This document shows, piece after piece, positions 35,708 through 45,352 of a DNA stretch of 45,518 nucleotides (position 1 is its first letter; every line of letters begins with the position of its first letter). The notes under the pieces are model-generated. The model was not told where the DNA came from and ran no database searches. It was given only the letters and a program-made list of their open reading frames with translations. The DNA comes from Flavobacterium sp. (GTDB lineage Bacteria > Bacteroidota > Bacteroidia > Flavobacteriales > Flavobacteriaceae): positions 1-45,518 of the forward strand of contig NZ_JAPZSU010000065.1 of assembly GCF_027531905.1 (NCBI RefSeq), given 5' to 3'. A program made the translations under genes and the position numbers.

Positions 35708-36544
35708 TTATTCAATATAAATGTCCAAGAAAGACGAAACGTTACCAAGTGACATTGCAGCACCATCTTGTTCTTTAACGGCACTTAAATAAGCTAAATA
35801 AGTGAATTGAACCGCTTCATAAGCAGTAGTAGCAGGTTTAGAAACATCGACACCATAAGATAGCGCCATAGTTTTCATATCTTCTAATGCTTTGATTTGG
35901 CTGGTGATTTCTTCGCGTAAGCGCACTTTGTGTTCGCTCATTTCTCCAACAACATTTGCAAAATCAGCTTTTTTTGCTTCAATTAATGCATCAGCTCCAT
36001 ATAAAGGTAAACGTCTAAAGTCACCAATGATTCTTCCTCTAGCATAATTATCTGGTAAGCCAGTTAAAACGTGTTTAGAGCGGTACATTTTGATTTCTGC
36101 ATCATAAGCGTCAAAGACAGCTTGATTATGGTCTTTAGCATAATTAAAGATGTCTGAAACTCTTTCTGATACTTGTAACCCTTTTTCTTTAACTGCTGAC
36201 TCTACTAATTTGATGCCACCAAAAGGTTTCATGGCTCTTTTGAGTAAAACATCAGTTTGAAGACCAACAATTACTTCATTTTCTTTATCAATATATCCAG
36301 GACCAAAAGCTGTAATATTAGAGATGGTCTCGGTATCGATGGCTAAACAACCGTTATTTTGTCTTTCTTTTAATAATTGTTGTTTACATGCCTCCCATAG
36401 TTTTGTGGTTTTGTTTGAAGGGCCAACCAAAAAATCTGCTGTTCCTTCATACGGATTTATGTTTTTTACTACAAAATCATAAACATCAATCGTTGTAGTC
36501 CAATTTCCCTTTTTAAACGTTGCTGTATTTGTTACAATTTCCAT
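35708..36544 (-). CDS. pflB: Pyruvate formate-lyase, N-terminal part (pflB split by stop codon)
   Basis: A 278-residue open frame matching the N-terminal third of PflB, from MEIVTNTATFKKGNW to FLDIYIE. It includes the substrate-pocket stretch LTGLPDNYARGRIIGDFRRLPLYG. It ends at a TAA where PflB normally continues with a basic residue (Escherichia coli reads IERDLKAG; here the codons after the stop read [15 protein letters not shown]). I chose the ATG at 36544 over a TTG 42 bases upstream. This part lacks the catalytic cysteines and radical glycine and cannot work alone. A nonsense mutation, an assembly error, stop-codon read-through, or a two-part enzyme are the possible explanations. Confidence 0.85.
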   Translation of the reverse strand: MEIVTNTATFKKGNWTTTIDVYDFVVKNINPYEGTADFLVGPSNKTTKLWEACKQQLLKERQNNGCLAIDTETISNITAFGPGYIDKENEVIVGLQTDVLLKRAMKPFGGIKLVESAVKEKGLQVSERVSDIFNYAKDHNQAVFDAYDAEIKMYRSKHVLTGLPDNYARGRIIGDFRRLPLYGADALIEAKKADFANVVGEMSEHKVRLREEITSQIKALEDMKTMALSYGVDVSKPATTAYEAVQFTYLAYLSAVKEQDGAAMSLGNVSSFLDIYIE

Positions 36545-36609
36545 TTCATTATTATTTTTCAATGTTATTAAAATACTTATAGTCAATTACTTATGCAAAT
36601 GAATACATT

Positions 36610-36617
36610 CAAATTTA
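36610..36617 (-). promoter_or_regulatory. Probable -7 element of the pfl operon
   Basis: The minus strand reads TAAATTTG, matching TAnnTTTG, about 65 bases before the pflB ATG. No clear -33 TTG and no convincing palindromic FNR-type site (TTGAT-4-ATCAA) were found nearby. An imperfect hairpin at 36680-36720, ending in a T-run on the plus strand, lies upstream with no obvious role. Confidence 0.4.
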
Positions 36618-36830
36618 CGAAAAGAAAGCGTTGAAAAAAAGGGCGAAATTAAAAGTGTCAAATGTTTTTCTTTTACTATAAAAGACCTCAGAATTGGTAG
36701 AAATTCAAGTCTTTTTTTTTGCTTTGTTTACTTTTACAAAACATCTATTTCATAATGTTCGATGGTTGTTTCGTAATTCTTTTAAAAAAGCATTATTTTT
36801 TGATTAAATTTTGGCTAGAGCACCCAAAAT

Positions 36831-36878
36831 AAGGAGTCCACTTGAATTTTTTTTTTAGAAATTTCAAGTGGACTCCTT
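36831..36878 (-). terminator. Long hairpin terminating the rimK-like gene
   Basis: AAGGAGTCCACTTGAA (36831-36846) pairs perfectly over 16 bp with TTCAAGTGGACTCCTT (36863-36878), with an A/T-rich loop. It lies 18 bp beyond the stop of the leftward rimB-rimK fusion gene. The T-run is weak, but the stem is exceptionally strong. Confidence 0.75.
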
Positions 36879-36895
36879 GACTTTTTTAGTTTATT

Positions 36896-38275
36896 TTAAA
36901 CTATTACTTTGTTTTTAAAGTTTTTTTCGATGGCTTTTATCATTTCACCAGCAATATCCTTGTTGGTTGCGCCTTCAATTCCCTCTAGACCAGGAGAACT
37001 ATTTACTTCGAGCAATAAAGGTCCTTTAGAAGAGCGAATAATGTCTACACCAGCTACTTTTAAATCCATTGCTTTAGCTGCTTTAATAGCGATTCTTTTT
37101 TCTTCGCTAGTGACCTTAATTATTGATGCGGTACCTCCAAGATGAATATTGGCTCTAAATTCACCAGGCATTGCCTCACGCTGAATGGCAGCAACGACTT
37201 TTCCATCAATTACAAAACAACGAATGTCTTTTCCGTTAGCTTCCTTAATAAATTCTTGGACTAGTATATTTGCATTTAAGCTTTTGAATGCATTAATCAC
37301 ACTCTCTGCCGCTTTTTTAGTTTCTGCCAAAACTACACCTTTGCCTTGTGTACCTTCGAGGAGTTTTACAATTAAAGGTGGGCCACCTACCATTTTTATT
37401 AAATCATTGGTGTCTAAAGGAGAATTCGCAAATCCAGTGGTTGGAATGTCAACACCATTGTTAAGTAATAATTGTAAAGAAAAGAGCTTGTCTCTAGATT
37501 GTGTTATCGCTGTTGAAGAGTTGAGACAAAAAACTTTTAAGGCCTCAAATTGACGAGTCAAAGCACAACCATAAAAAGTAATGCTTGGACGAATTCTTGG
37601 AATGATAGCATCAAATTGGTTAAGAATTTTTCCACCTCTATAATGAATTTCTGGTGTTTTGGCATCCAATTTCATATAACATTCTTTGATATTCAAAAAA
37701 TGCATTTCATGTCCTCGCATTTCACCAGCTTCCATGATTCGTTTGTTGCTGTATAATTCGGGGTTGCTAGCTAAAACTCCAATTCGTAAACCAGAACTTG
37801 CTTTTTCTGCATTCTTGTATAATTCTTTTAGATTGTCTACTGAAGGTTGTCCTAATAAGTATTTTTGCTCAGGGTCTACCAAAACACGTCCACTCATCGC
37901 TTCACGACCTAAAAGCATTCGAAATCCCATTGAATCTCTGTTGGTCAATGTCATTTCTATGTTCCAACTGTCATCTCCAATTTTTAATAAGGTCTGAATA
38001 ACATAGCGTTGTTCTCTATACCCACTGGAACTTTTTACAATTCGTTTGTCTACTAATGGCGCTTCACAATGAATAACAGTTTTGTTGTTATTTTGGATGG
38101 GATTAATATCGAATTTCACCCAATTACTATCGTTTTTGATAAAAGGAGCAATATTTATAGCGTGCAAAGCCGATGTTTTGGCTCCAGAATCGACTCTAGC
38201 TTTGATAGTGGGAATATTTAGGTCAGGGAAAGAGCACCATTCTTCGCTTCCTAAGATGACTTTGTTTTGTAGCAT
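36896..38275 (-). CDS. RimB-RimK fusion: zinc protease-like domain plus S6 glutamate ligase-like ATP-grasp
   Basis: A 459-residue two-domain protein. Residues 1-150 are a retropepsin-like RimB / ATP-dependent zinc protease (DUF785) domain with the active-site motif [14 protein letters not shown] (D29). Residues about 163-459 are a RimK-type ATP-grasp ligase with [22 protein letters not shown] loop ([12 protein letters not shown]), [16 protein letters not shown] and the metal-binding end [12 protein letters not shown]. RimK adds glutamates to the C-terminus of ribosomal protein S6, and RimB is a regulator of RimK in pseudomonads. Fusion would link both activities. The substrate in this organism is inferred. 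The gene follows clpC in the same direction, with a terminator between. Confidence 0.92.
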   Translation of the reverse strand: MLQNKVILGSEEWCSFPDLNIPTIKARVDSGAKTSALHAINIAPFIKNDSNWVKFDINPIQNNNKTVIHCEAPLVDKRIVKSSSGYREQRYVIQTLLKIGDDSWNIEMTLTNRDSMGFRMLLGREAMSGRVLVDPEQKYLLGQPSVDNLKELYKNAEKASSGLRIGVLASNPELYSNKRIMEAGEMRGHEMHFLNIKECYMKLDAKTPEIHYRGGKILNQFDAIIPRIRPSITFYGCALTRQFEALKVFCLNSSTAITQSRDKLFSLQLLLNNGVDIPTTGFANSPLDTNDLIKMVGGPPLIVKLLEGTQGKGVVLAETKKAAESVINAFKSLNANILVQEFIKEANGKDIRCFVIDGKVVAAIQREAMPGEFRANIHLGGTASIIKVTSEEKRIAIKAAKAMDLKVAGVDIIRSSKGPLLLEVNSSPGLEGIEGATNKDIAGEMIKAIEKNFKNKVIV

Positions 38276-38348
38276 ACAGCAAGTATTTTAATAAAACATC
38301 AAAAGTAACTTTTTGTTTTTTAAAAAAGTTAAATTAATATAAAGAATT

Positions 38349-38381
38349 AGCCCGTTATGTAGTAAAAATACATAACGGGCT
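38349..38381 (-). terminator. Terminator of clpC
   Basis: AGCCCGTTATGTA (38349-38361) pairs perfectly over 13 bp with TACATAACGGGCT (38369-38381). It lies just downstream of the leftward clpC gene and before the rimB-rimK fusion gene. There is no long T-run. Confidence 0.75.
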
Positions 38382-38404
38382 AGATATAATTAATTGTTTT
38401 TAAT

Positions 38405-40954
38405 CTATTGATTTTTAGGTTCTTCTGTTTTGTTAACGTTCACTGTTAACTCAGTTGCACCTTCTTCAATGTCCATAAAGATTTCATCACCAGCATTGAT
38501 TTTTGAAGTGATAATCTCTTCGGCTAGAGCGTCTTCAACATATTTTTGGATGGCTCTTTTTAATGGTCTGGCGCCAAATTGTTTGTCAAAACCTTTGTCT
38601 GCAATAAATGCTTTTGCTTTATCAGAAAGATTCAAGGTGTATCCTAAATCTTTGATTCGAGCGTATAGTTTTTTTAATTCAATTTCGATAATCAAGTTGA
38701 TGTCTTCTTTTTCTAATGAATTGAAAACAATAACATCGTCGATTCGGTTTAAAAACTCAGGTGCAAAGGTTTTTTTCAATGCATTTTCAATAATACTTTT
38801 TGAATTATCTTCAGCTTGAGCAACTTTTGCTGCTGTTCCAAATCCAACACCTTGACCAAAATCTTTTAGCTGTCTAGCACCAACATTTGAGGTCATAATG
38901 ATAATCGTATTTTTAAAATCGATTTTGCGACCTAAACTATCGGTTAAGAATCCATCGTCTAATACTTGCAACATCATATTAAATACATCAGGATGTGCTT
39001 TTTCTATTTCATCCAAAAGCACTACACAATATGGTTTTCTTCGTACTTTTTCGGTCAATTGTCCGCCTTCTTCGTAACCAACATATCCCGGAGGTGCTCC
39101 AACTAATCTTGAAATAGCGAATTTTTCCATATACTCACTCATATCGATTCTGATTAAAGCTTCTTCAGAATCGAACAATTCTTTCGCAAGTACTTTGGCT
39201 AATTGCGTTTTTCCAACACCAGTTTGACCTAGGAAAATGAAGGAACCAATTGGTTTGTTTGGGTCCTTTAAACCGGCTCTATTCCTTTGGATTGAGCGAG
39301 CAATTTTTAAAACTGCTTCATTTTGTCCAATTACTTTATTTTGAATAAGCTCTGGTAATTTAGCTAATTTATTGCTTTCAGTCTGTGCAATTCGGTTAAC
39401 AGGAATGCCGGTCATCATAGAAACTACATCGGCAACATTGTCTTCTGTAACGTTGATTCGGTTATTTTTTGAGTCTTCTTCCCATTGTTCTTGGGCAATA
39501 GCTAAATCTTTTTCAATTCGTTTTTCATCATCACGTAATTTAGCCGCTTCTTCATATTTTTGTTTTTTGACAACCAAATTCTTCAACTCACGTACGTCTT
39601 CTAATTGACGCTCCAAATCTAAAATCTGCTTTGGAACATCTATGTTAGTTATATGAACTCTTGAACCTGCTTCGTCAAGAGCATCAATAGCTTTGTCTGG
39701 TAAAAAGCGTTCCGACATATATCTGTCAGTTAGTTTTACACAAGCTTCAATGGCTTCAGAAGAATAAGTTACATTGTGATGGGATTCGTATTTATCTTTG
39801 ATATTGTTCAAAATAGTAATGGTTTCCTCAACTGAAGTTGGTTCTACAATTACTTTTTGGAAACGTCTTTCTAAAGCGCCATCTTTTTCTATGTATTGGC
39901 GATATTCATCTAATGTAGTTGCGCCTATACATTGAATTTCACCTCTTGCTAAGGCAGGTTTGAACATATTTGATGCGTCCAATGAACCTGTTGCTCCACC
40001 TGCACCAACAATCGTATGAATTTCGTCTATAAATAAGATAATGTCATCGTTTTTTTCCAACTCATTCATAACGGCTTTCATACGTTCTTCAAATTGTCCT
40101 CTGTATTTTGTTCCTGCTACAAGACTGGCTAAATCAAGAGTAACTACTCGCTTATTGAATAAGATTCTAGAAACTTTCTTTTGAATGATTCTCAAAGCTA
40201 ATCCTTCTGCAATAGCAGATTTTCCAACTCCAGGCTCACCAATTAAAAGCGGGTTATTCTTTTTGCGACGGCTTAAAATTTGGGAAACACGTTCAATTTC
40301 TTTCTCACGACCTACTACAGGGTCTAATTTTCCTTCTTCGGCCATTTCGGTTAAATCTCTACCAAAATTATCCAAAACGGGGGTTTTAGATTTTTTGTTG
40401 GATTTGTTTACAGGATTATTGAAGGTGCCTTCTTTAAGACTGTCATCTTGTCCTGAATCTTCATTGTATGATTCGCTTTTTGGCAAGTTGTCGATAAAAT
40501 CTTGTTCGTTTGGAGTCATGTTCAAATATTGTTCTTTAGCTAAATCATAATCTATTTTTAGTTTATTCAATAGCTTGGTTGTAGGATCGTTTTCGTTTCT
40601 CAAAATGCACAAAAGCAGATGTGCAGTACTTATAGAAGTGCTTTGAAACACTTTGGCTTCAAGAAAGGTTGTTTTTAAAGCTCTTTCAGCTTGGCGTGTT
40701 AAATGTAAATTCTTTTTTTCAAGATTTATCTCTAGGCTGATAGGACTTGCAGGGCTAAGAATTTCAACTTTTCTTCGGAGATGTTCTAAATCTACATCCA
40801 AATTGTTTAAAATATGGATAGCCTTTCCATTTCCATCACGCAAAATGCCTAACATCAAATGCTCAGTACCAATAAAGTCATGTCCTAATCGTAAGGCTTC
40901 TTCTTTACTGTACGTAATAACATCTTTTACTCTAGGGGAAAAATTGTCATCCAT
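38405..40954 (-). CDS. clpC: ATP-dependent Clp protease ATP-binding subunit ClpC
   Basis: ClpC is the AAA+ unfoldase that feeds damaged or regulated proteins to ClpP. The 849 residues have tandem Clp_N repeats (about 1-150), AAA1 with GEPGVGKSAIAEG and sensor region, a UVR-type middle domain (KYEEAAKLRDDEKR), AAA2 with LGQTGVGKTQLAKVL, and a C-terminal D2-small domain. VGFGTA in AAA2 fits the ClpP-docking loop. The UVR middle domain distinguishes ClpC from ClpB. clpP is not in the window. gyrA is divergent, with 259 bp between. Length and motifs show an intact gene. Confidence 0.95.
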   Translation of the reverse strand: MDDNFSPRVKDVITYSKEEALRLGHDFIGTEHLMLGILRDGNGKAIHILNNLDVDLEHLRRKVEILSPASPISLEINLEKKNLHLTRQAERALKTTFLEAKVFQSTSISTAHLLLCILRNENDPTTKLLNKLKIDYDLAKEQYLNMTPNEQDFIDNLPKSESYNEDSGQDDSLKEGTFNNPVNKSNKKSKTPVLDNFGRDLTEMAEEGKLDPVVGREKEIERVSQILSRRKKNNPLLIGEPGVGKSAIAEGLALRIIQKKVSRILFNKRVVTLDLASLVAGTKYRGQFEERMKAVMNELEKNDDIILFIDEIHTIVGAGGATGSLDASNMFKPALARGEIQCIGATTLDEYRQYIEKDGALERRFQKVIVEPTSVEETITILNNIKDKYESHHNVTYSSEAIEACVKLTDRYMSERFLPDKAIDALDEAGSRVHITNIDVPKQILDLERQLEDVRELKNLVVKKQKYEEAAKLRDDEKRIEKDLAIAQEQWEEDSKNNRINVTEDNVADVVSMMTGIPVNRIAQTESNKLAKLPELIQNKVIGQNEAVLKIARSIQRNRAGLKDPNKPIGSFIFLGQTGVGKTQLAKVLAKELFDSEEALIRIDMSEYMEKFAISRLVGAPPGYVGYEEGGQLTEKVRRKPYCVVLLDEIEKAHPDVFNMMLQVLDDGFLTDSLGRKIDFKNTIIIMTSNVGARQLKDFGQGVGFGTAAKVAQAEDNSKSIIENALKKTFAPEFLNRIDDVIVFNSLEKEDINLIIEIELKKLYARIKDLGYTLNLSDKAKAFIADKGFDKQFGARPLKRAIQKYVEDALAEEIITSKINAGDEIFMDIEEGATELTVNVNKTEEPKNQ

Positions 40955-41213
40955 GTGGTATCTATTTTATATTTGTAAATTTACTGAATTAGTATTTATA
41001 AACAAAAATCATTCCTACTAATATCAGCTGTCAGCTAAGTGACAAAAATAATATTAAATTATAAGTTAAAATTGAAGTGATTTATTAACTATTATGTGTT
41101 TTTTTATTGTTAATAAATTAGAGAAATTAGGCTGTTAAAATGCCTTAAAAAATTTCAAAAAGCCGTATATTGGCACGTTTTGAAATTAATATAATTATTT
41201 AATATAACAACTT

Positions 41214-43841
41214 ATGTCTGAAGGAGAAAAGTTAATTCCTATTAACATAGAAGATGAAATGAAATCAGCATACATCGATTATTCGATGTCTGTAATTGTA
41301 TCCAGAGCGCTTCCTGATGTTAGAGATGGTTTAAAACCTGTACATCGTAGAGTGCTATACGGAATGTATGATTTAGGAGTTTTTTCAAATAAAGCCCATA
41401 AAAAATCGGCGAGAATTGTCGGTGAAGTTTTAGGAAAGTATCATCCCCACGGAGATACTTCTGTTTATGATGCAATGGTTCGTATGGCTCAAGAATGGAG
41501 TATGCGTTATTTGTTGGTAGACGGACAAGGTAATTTTGGTTCTGTAGATGGAGATAGTCCAGCAGCAATGCGTTATACAGAGGCGAGAATGCGCAAGATA
41601 TCTGAAGAGATTATGGCAGATATCGAAAAAGAAACAGTTGATTTTCAATTGAATTTTGACGATACTTTATATGAGCCTAAAGTAATGCCAACTCGTGTTC
41701 CTACCTTATTAATTAATGGAGCTACTGGAATTGCGGTGGGTATGGCTACTAATATGCCTCCTCATAATTTAACTGAGGTTATAAACGGAACGCTTGCCTA
41801 CATTGATAATAATGAAATTGAGATTGATGAATTAATCACTCATATAAAAGCACCTGATTTTCCTACTGGAGGTATAATTTATGGTTATGAAGGAGTTCGT
41901 GAAGCATTCAAAACGGGAAGAGGACGTATTGTAATGCGTGCCAAAGTTGGTTTTGAAGAGGTTGACGGTAGAGAATCTATCATTGTGACTGAAATCCCAT
42001 ATCAAGTTAATAAAGCTGATATGATCAAGCGTACAGCTGACTTAGTTAATGAAAAGAAAATCGATGGTATTGCTAATATCCGTGACGAATCGGATAGAAA
42101 TGGTATGCGTATCGTTTATATTTTAAAGCGTGATGCAACCCCAAATGTCGTTTTAAATACGCTTTATAAATATACACAACTACAATCTTCTTTTAGTGTT
42201 AATAATATTGCTTTAGTCAATGGCCGTCCGCAAATGCTGAATCTTAAAGATTTGATTCATTATTTTGTAGAACACCGTCATGATGTTGTAATTCGAAGAA
42301 CGCAATTCGAATTAAGGAAAGCTGAAGAGAGAGCACATATTTTAGAAGGATTAATTATTGCTTCTGATAATATCGATGAGGTTATTGCATTAATTAAAGC
42401 CTCTAAAAATACAGAAGAAGCAAGAGAAAAATTAATTGAAAGGTTTAAACTTTCAGATATTCAAGCTCGTGCAATTGTTGAAATGCGATTGAGACAGTTA
42501 ACAGGTCTTGAGCAAGATAAATTGAGAGCCGAGTACGAAGAAATCATGAAATTAATTGATCACTTGCGTGCTTTATTGGCAGATGTGAATTTGAGAACTG
42601 CCTTGATAAAAGAAGAGTTAGTCGAGATTAGAGATAAATATGGCGATGCTCGTCGCTCATTAATTGAGTATTCTGGAGGTGATGTTAGTATAGAAGATTT
42701 AATTGCAGATGAAAGTGTAGTTGTGACCATTTCTCATGCGGGTTATATCAAACGAACAAATCTAAGCGAATACAAAACCCAAAATAGAGGTGGGGTTGGA
42801 CAAAAAAGTGCTGGAACAAGAGATCAAGATTTCTTAGAACATATGTTTGTAGCTACAAATCATCAATATATGATGTTCTTTACTCAAAAAGGCAAATGTT
42901 TCTGGATGAGGGTTTATGAAATTCCAGAAGGAACGAAAACAGCCAAAGGTAGAGCGATTCAAAATTTAGTGAATATTGAAAGTGATGATAAAGTAAAGGC
43001 TTATATTTGTACCCAAGATTTAAAAGATAAAGACTACATTAATAGTCATAATTTGATTATGGTTACCAAACAAGGTCAGGTTAAGAAAACTTCTTTGGAG
43101 AAATATTCTAAACCTCGTGTGAATGGTGTAGCTGCAATTACAATCAAAGAAGGGGATGAGTTATTAGCGGCAAAATTGACTAATGGTGAAAGCCAAATTA
43201 TATTGGCGGTTAAATCAGGAAAATTAGTTCGTTTTGAAGAAACCAAAACCCGTCCGATGGGTAGGACGGCCTCGGGAGTTCGAGGAATTACTCTGAAAGA
43301 TGAAAAAGATGAAGTAATAGGTATGGTTACTGTGGATAAAGAAGATATTACTGATTCTCAAATCTTGGTTGTAACTGAAAATGGATATGGAAAACGTACC
43401 AAATTAGTTGATGAGGATGGTGAAGATGTATACCGAATTACCAATCGTGGAGGAAAAGGAGTTAAAACTTTGAATATTACTGAGAAAACAGGGGATTTAA
43501 TTTCAATTAATGCCGTTACAGATGCCGATGATTTAATGATAATTAATAAATCTGGTTTAACAATTAGAATGGCAATTGAGGATTTACGTGTTATGGGACG
43601 TGCTACTCAAGGAGTAAAATTGATCAATTTAAAAGGAAATGACTCAATTGCAGCAGTAACAAAAGTAATGAAAGATGAAGCAGATGAAGAAGGTAATTCT
43701 GAAAATTCAACTGTTGAACGTGTAAAACCTGTACTTGAAATTCTTGAAGACGATACAGTCGAAGAAGATGATGAGGACGAAGATGATGAAGTAATTGAGG
43801 ATGACAACGAAGAGGAGGATGAAGTAAATGATGAAGATTAA
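41214..43841 (+). CDS. gyrA: DNA gyrase subunit A
   Basis: GyrA, with GyrB, introduces negative supercoils into DNA. The 875 residues contain the breakage-reunion domain with catalytic Y121 ([10 protein letters not shown]), the quinolone-determining region [10 protein letters not shown] with T82 and D86 at the positions of E. coli S83 and D87, and a C-terminal beta-pinwheel with a GyrA box (QNRGGVG). The last about 35 residues are almost all Asp and Glu. Acidic GyrA tails modulate DNA wrapping in other bacteria. Thr82 I believe to be the normal flavobacterial residue, not a resistance change. A TPR gene follows after 27 bp and is probably in the same transcript. Confidence 0.97.
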   Translation: MSEGEKLIPINIEDEMKSAYIDYSMSVIVSRALPDVRDGLKPVHRRVLYGMYDLGVFSNKAHKKSARIVGEVLGKYHPHGDTSVYDAMVRMAQEWSMRYLLVDGQGNFGSVDGDSPAAMRYTEARMRKISEEIMADIEKETVDFQLNFDDTLYEPKVMPTRVPTLLINGATGIAVGMATNMPPHNLTEVINGTLAYIDNNEIEIDELITHIKAPDFPTGGIIYGYEGVREAFKTGRGRIVMRAKVGFEEVDGRESIIVTEIPYQVNKADMIKRTADLVNEKKIDGIANIRDESDRNGMRIVYILKRDATPNVVLNTLYKYTQLQSSFSVNNIALVNGRPQMLNLKDLIHYFVEHRHDVVIRRTQFELRKAEERAHILEGLIIASDNIDEVIALIKASKNTEEAREKLIERFKLSDIQARAIVEMRLRQLTGLEQDKLRAEYEEIMKLIDHLRALLADVNLRTALIKEELVEIRDKYGDARRSLIEYSGGDVSIEDLIADESVVVTISHAGYIKRTNLSEYKTQNRGGVGQKSAGTRDQDFLEHMFVATNHQYMMFFTQKGKCFWMRVYEIPEGTKTAKGRAIQNLVNIESDDKVKAYICTQDLKDKDYINSHNLIMVTKQGQVKKTSLEKYSKPRVNGVAAITIKEGDELLAAKLTNGESQIILAVKSGKLVRFEETKTRPMGRTASGVRGITLKDEKDEVIGMVTVDKEDITDSQILVVTENGYGKRTKLVDEDGEDVYRITNRGGKGVKTLNITEKTGDLISINAVTDADDLMIINKSGLTIRMAIEDLRVMGRATQGVKLINLKGNDSIAAVTKVMKDEADEEGNSENSTVERVKPVLEILEDDTVEEDDEDEDDEVIEDDNEEEDEVNDED

Positions 43842-43868
43842 TAAATAATTAAATAAAAATAGAATACC

Positions 43869-45140
43869 ATGAAAAGTAAATATGTATTACTCGCGTCAAC
43901 GATGTTGATCTCAGTAGCCACTTTTGCACAAAAAGATCAAATTAAAGCCGCTGAAAAAGCATTAAAAGCGGGTAAATCGGATGAAGCAAAAACAATATTG
44001 TTAGATGCTGAATCAGTAATTACAAATGCTACTGAGGCTGAAAAAGCACAGTATTATTTTGTGAAAGGAAATGTAATGTTAGATTTAGCTAATAAGAGTA
44101 TTGATAAAGACAATAATCTATCATTAGCCGCGGGTGCTTTCCAAGATTTAATAGAAGTTGAGAAAGCTTCGGGTAAATCAAAATACACGGCACAAGCTAC
44201 AAAATCCGTAATCGATATTAAATACAAATTAATTAATGAGGCGATTGCTGATTCAAAAATCGATAAGTATGAAGTAGCAGCCAAAAAATTGTATGATGCC
44301 TATCAATTGGATAAAAAAGATACCATCAATTTATATTATGCAGCTTCAACGTATGTAAATGCAAAAAATTATGATGCTGCTCTTAAAAATTATGACGAGT
44401 TAAAGAAATTAAATTATTCTGGAAAAGGAACTAATTATTTTGCAGTAAATAAGTTAACTTCTCAAGAGGATATGTACTTAACGGCTGCAGAAAGAGATCG
44501 TATGATCAAATTAGGAACACACGAAAAACCTAGAACAGAAGTAATTCCATCTAAAAGAGGAGAAATTTACAAAAATATTGCATTGATTTTAGTGCAACAG
44601 GGTAAGGCGATAGAAGCACAAAAGGCTGTTGCAGATGCCAGAAAAGCAAATCCAGAGGATACTTCTTTGGCATTAACCGAAGCTAATCTATATTTGGAAG
44701 CTAAAGATTTCGATACTTATAAAAAATTAGTTGCTGATATCTTAGTAAAAAATCCTAATGATGCTGATTTAGTTTTTAATCTTGGTGTTTTAAGTGCTAA
44801 TGCAAAAAACAGTGTAGACGCTGAGAAATACTATGATAGAGTGATTGAAATCAACCCTGCTTACACTAATGCATATATTAATATTGCTGCTTTAAAATTA
44901 GAGAACGAAAAGCCTATTATTGATGAAATGAATAAATTAGGTACTTCTACAGCTGATATGAAGCGTTATGATATATTGAAAAAGAAGCGTGAAGAGTTGT
45001 TTAAAAGTACCATTCCTTTTCTTAAAAAAGCAGTTGAGTTAGATCCTAAAAATGTTGATGTTGCTAAAACATTATTAAATGTGTATAGTGCTTTAGAAAT
45101 GACCGCAGAGTATAAAGAATTAAAAGCAAAAATTCAATAG
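43869..45140 (+). CDS. Exported TPR protein downstream of gyrA
   Basis: A 423-residue protein with a signal peptide (about 1-20, ending TFAQ) and TPR repeats along most of its length. The clearest are at residues 22-55 (AAEKALKAGKSDEAKTILLDAE), about 130-175 (AAKKLYDAYQLD, AALKNYDELKKL), about 235-270 and 300-335 (DADLVFNLGVLSANAKNSVDAEKYYDRVIEINP). It is presumably a periplasmic scaffold. Its role is not known, although the position after gyrA seems conserved in Flavobacteria from memory. It shares the gyrA transcript and ends at a palindromic terminator. Confidence 0.9.
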   Translation: MKSKYVLLASTMLISVATFAQKDQIKAAEKALKAGKSDEAKTILLDAESVITNATEAEKAQYYFVKGNVMLDLANKSIDKDNNLSLAAGAFQDLIEVEKASGKSKYTAQATKSVIDIKYKLINEAIADSKIDKYEVAAKKLYDAYQLDKKDTINLYYAASTYVNAKNYDAALKNYDELKKLNYSGKGTNYFAVNKLTSQEDMYLTAAERDRMIKLGTHEKPRTEVIPSKRGEIYKNIALILVQQGKAIEAQKAVADARKANPEDTSLALTEANLYLEAKDFDTYKKLVADILVKNPNDADLVFNLGVLSANAKNSVDAEKYYDRVIEINPAYTNAYINIAALKLENEKPIIDEMNKLGTSTADMKRYDILKKKREELFKSTIPFLKKAVELDPKNVDVAKTLLNVYSALEMTAEYKELKAKIQ

Positions 45141-45239
45141 TTTTCTCTTGAGCTGTAAGTAAAATTGTTTTTGACTGTTTATTAACAATTTTGTTTAAGT
45201 AAAGCTTTTGCTATTAGTAATTTATACAATCAAAATTAG

Positions 45240-45268
45240 ACCCAGATTTAAATCTGGGTTATTTTTTT
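45240..45268 (+). terminator. Terminator of the gyrA-TPR unit
   Basis: ACCCAGATTTAAATCTGGGT (45240-45259) is a perfect palindrome, followed by TATTTTTTTG. Confidence 0.85.
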
Positions 45269-45296
45269 GATTATTACTGCTTTGTTACTTCCAAAA

Positions 45297-45337
45297 AAAA
45301 AATGCCCTCATGAAAAAATTCAGAGGGCATTTTTTTG
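45297..45337 (-). terminator. Terminator of the ompA-like gene
   Basis: AAAAAATGCCCTC (45297-45309) pairs with GAGGGCATTTTTT (45323-45335). On the minus strand the stem is followed by a T-run, as expected for the leftward OmpA-family gene. Confidence 0.8.
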
Positions 45338-45352
45338 GTTTAGAAAAACCTA

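Noticed and set aside
36680..36720. Hairpin upstream of pflB as an anaerobic regulator site
   Set aside because: It lies upstream of the probable -7 box, pairs imperfectly and does not match known FNR or HcpR sites.
37185..37553. Several long frames opposite the rimB-rimK fusion gene
   Set aside because: The leftward gene has full ATP-grasp and RimB motifs; the opposite frames have none.
41451..41475. Possible fluoroquinolone-resistance change at GyrA position 82 (Thr instead of Ser)
   Set aside because: Thr is, to my knowledge, the usual residue here in Flavobacterium, and D86 is unchanged, so resistance is not indicated.
43607..43807. Serine-rich frame opposite the gyrA end
   Set aside because: It is the antisense reading of the Asp/Glu-rich tail; the frame is open only because of that composition.
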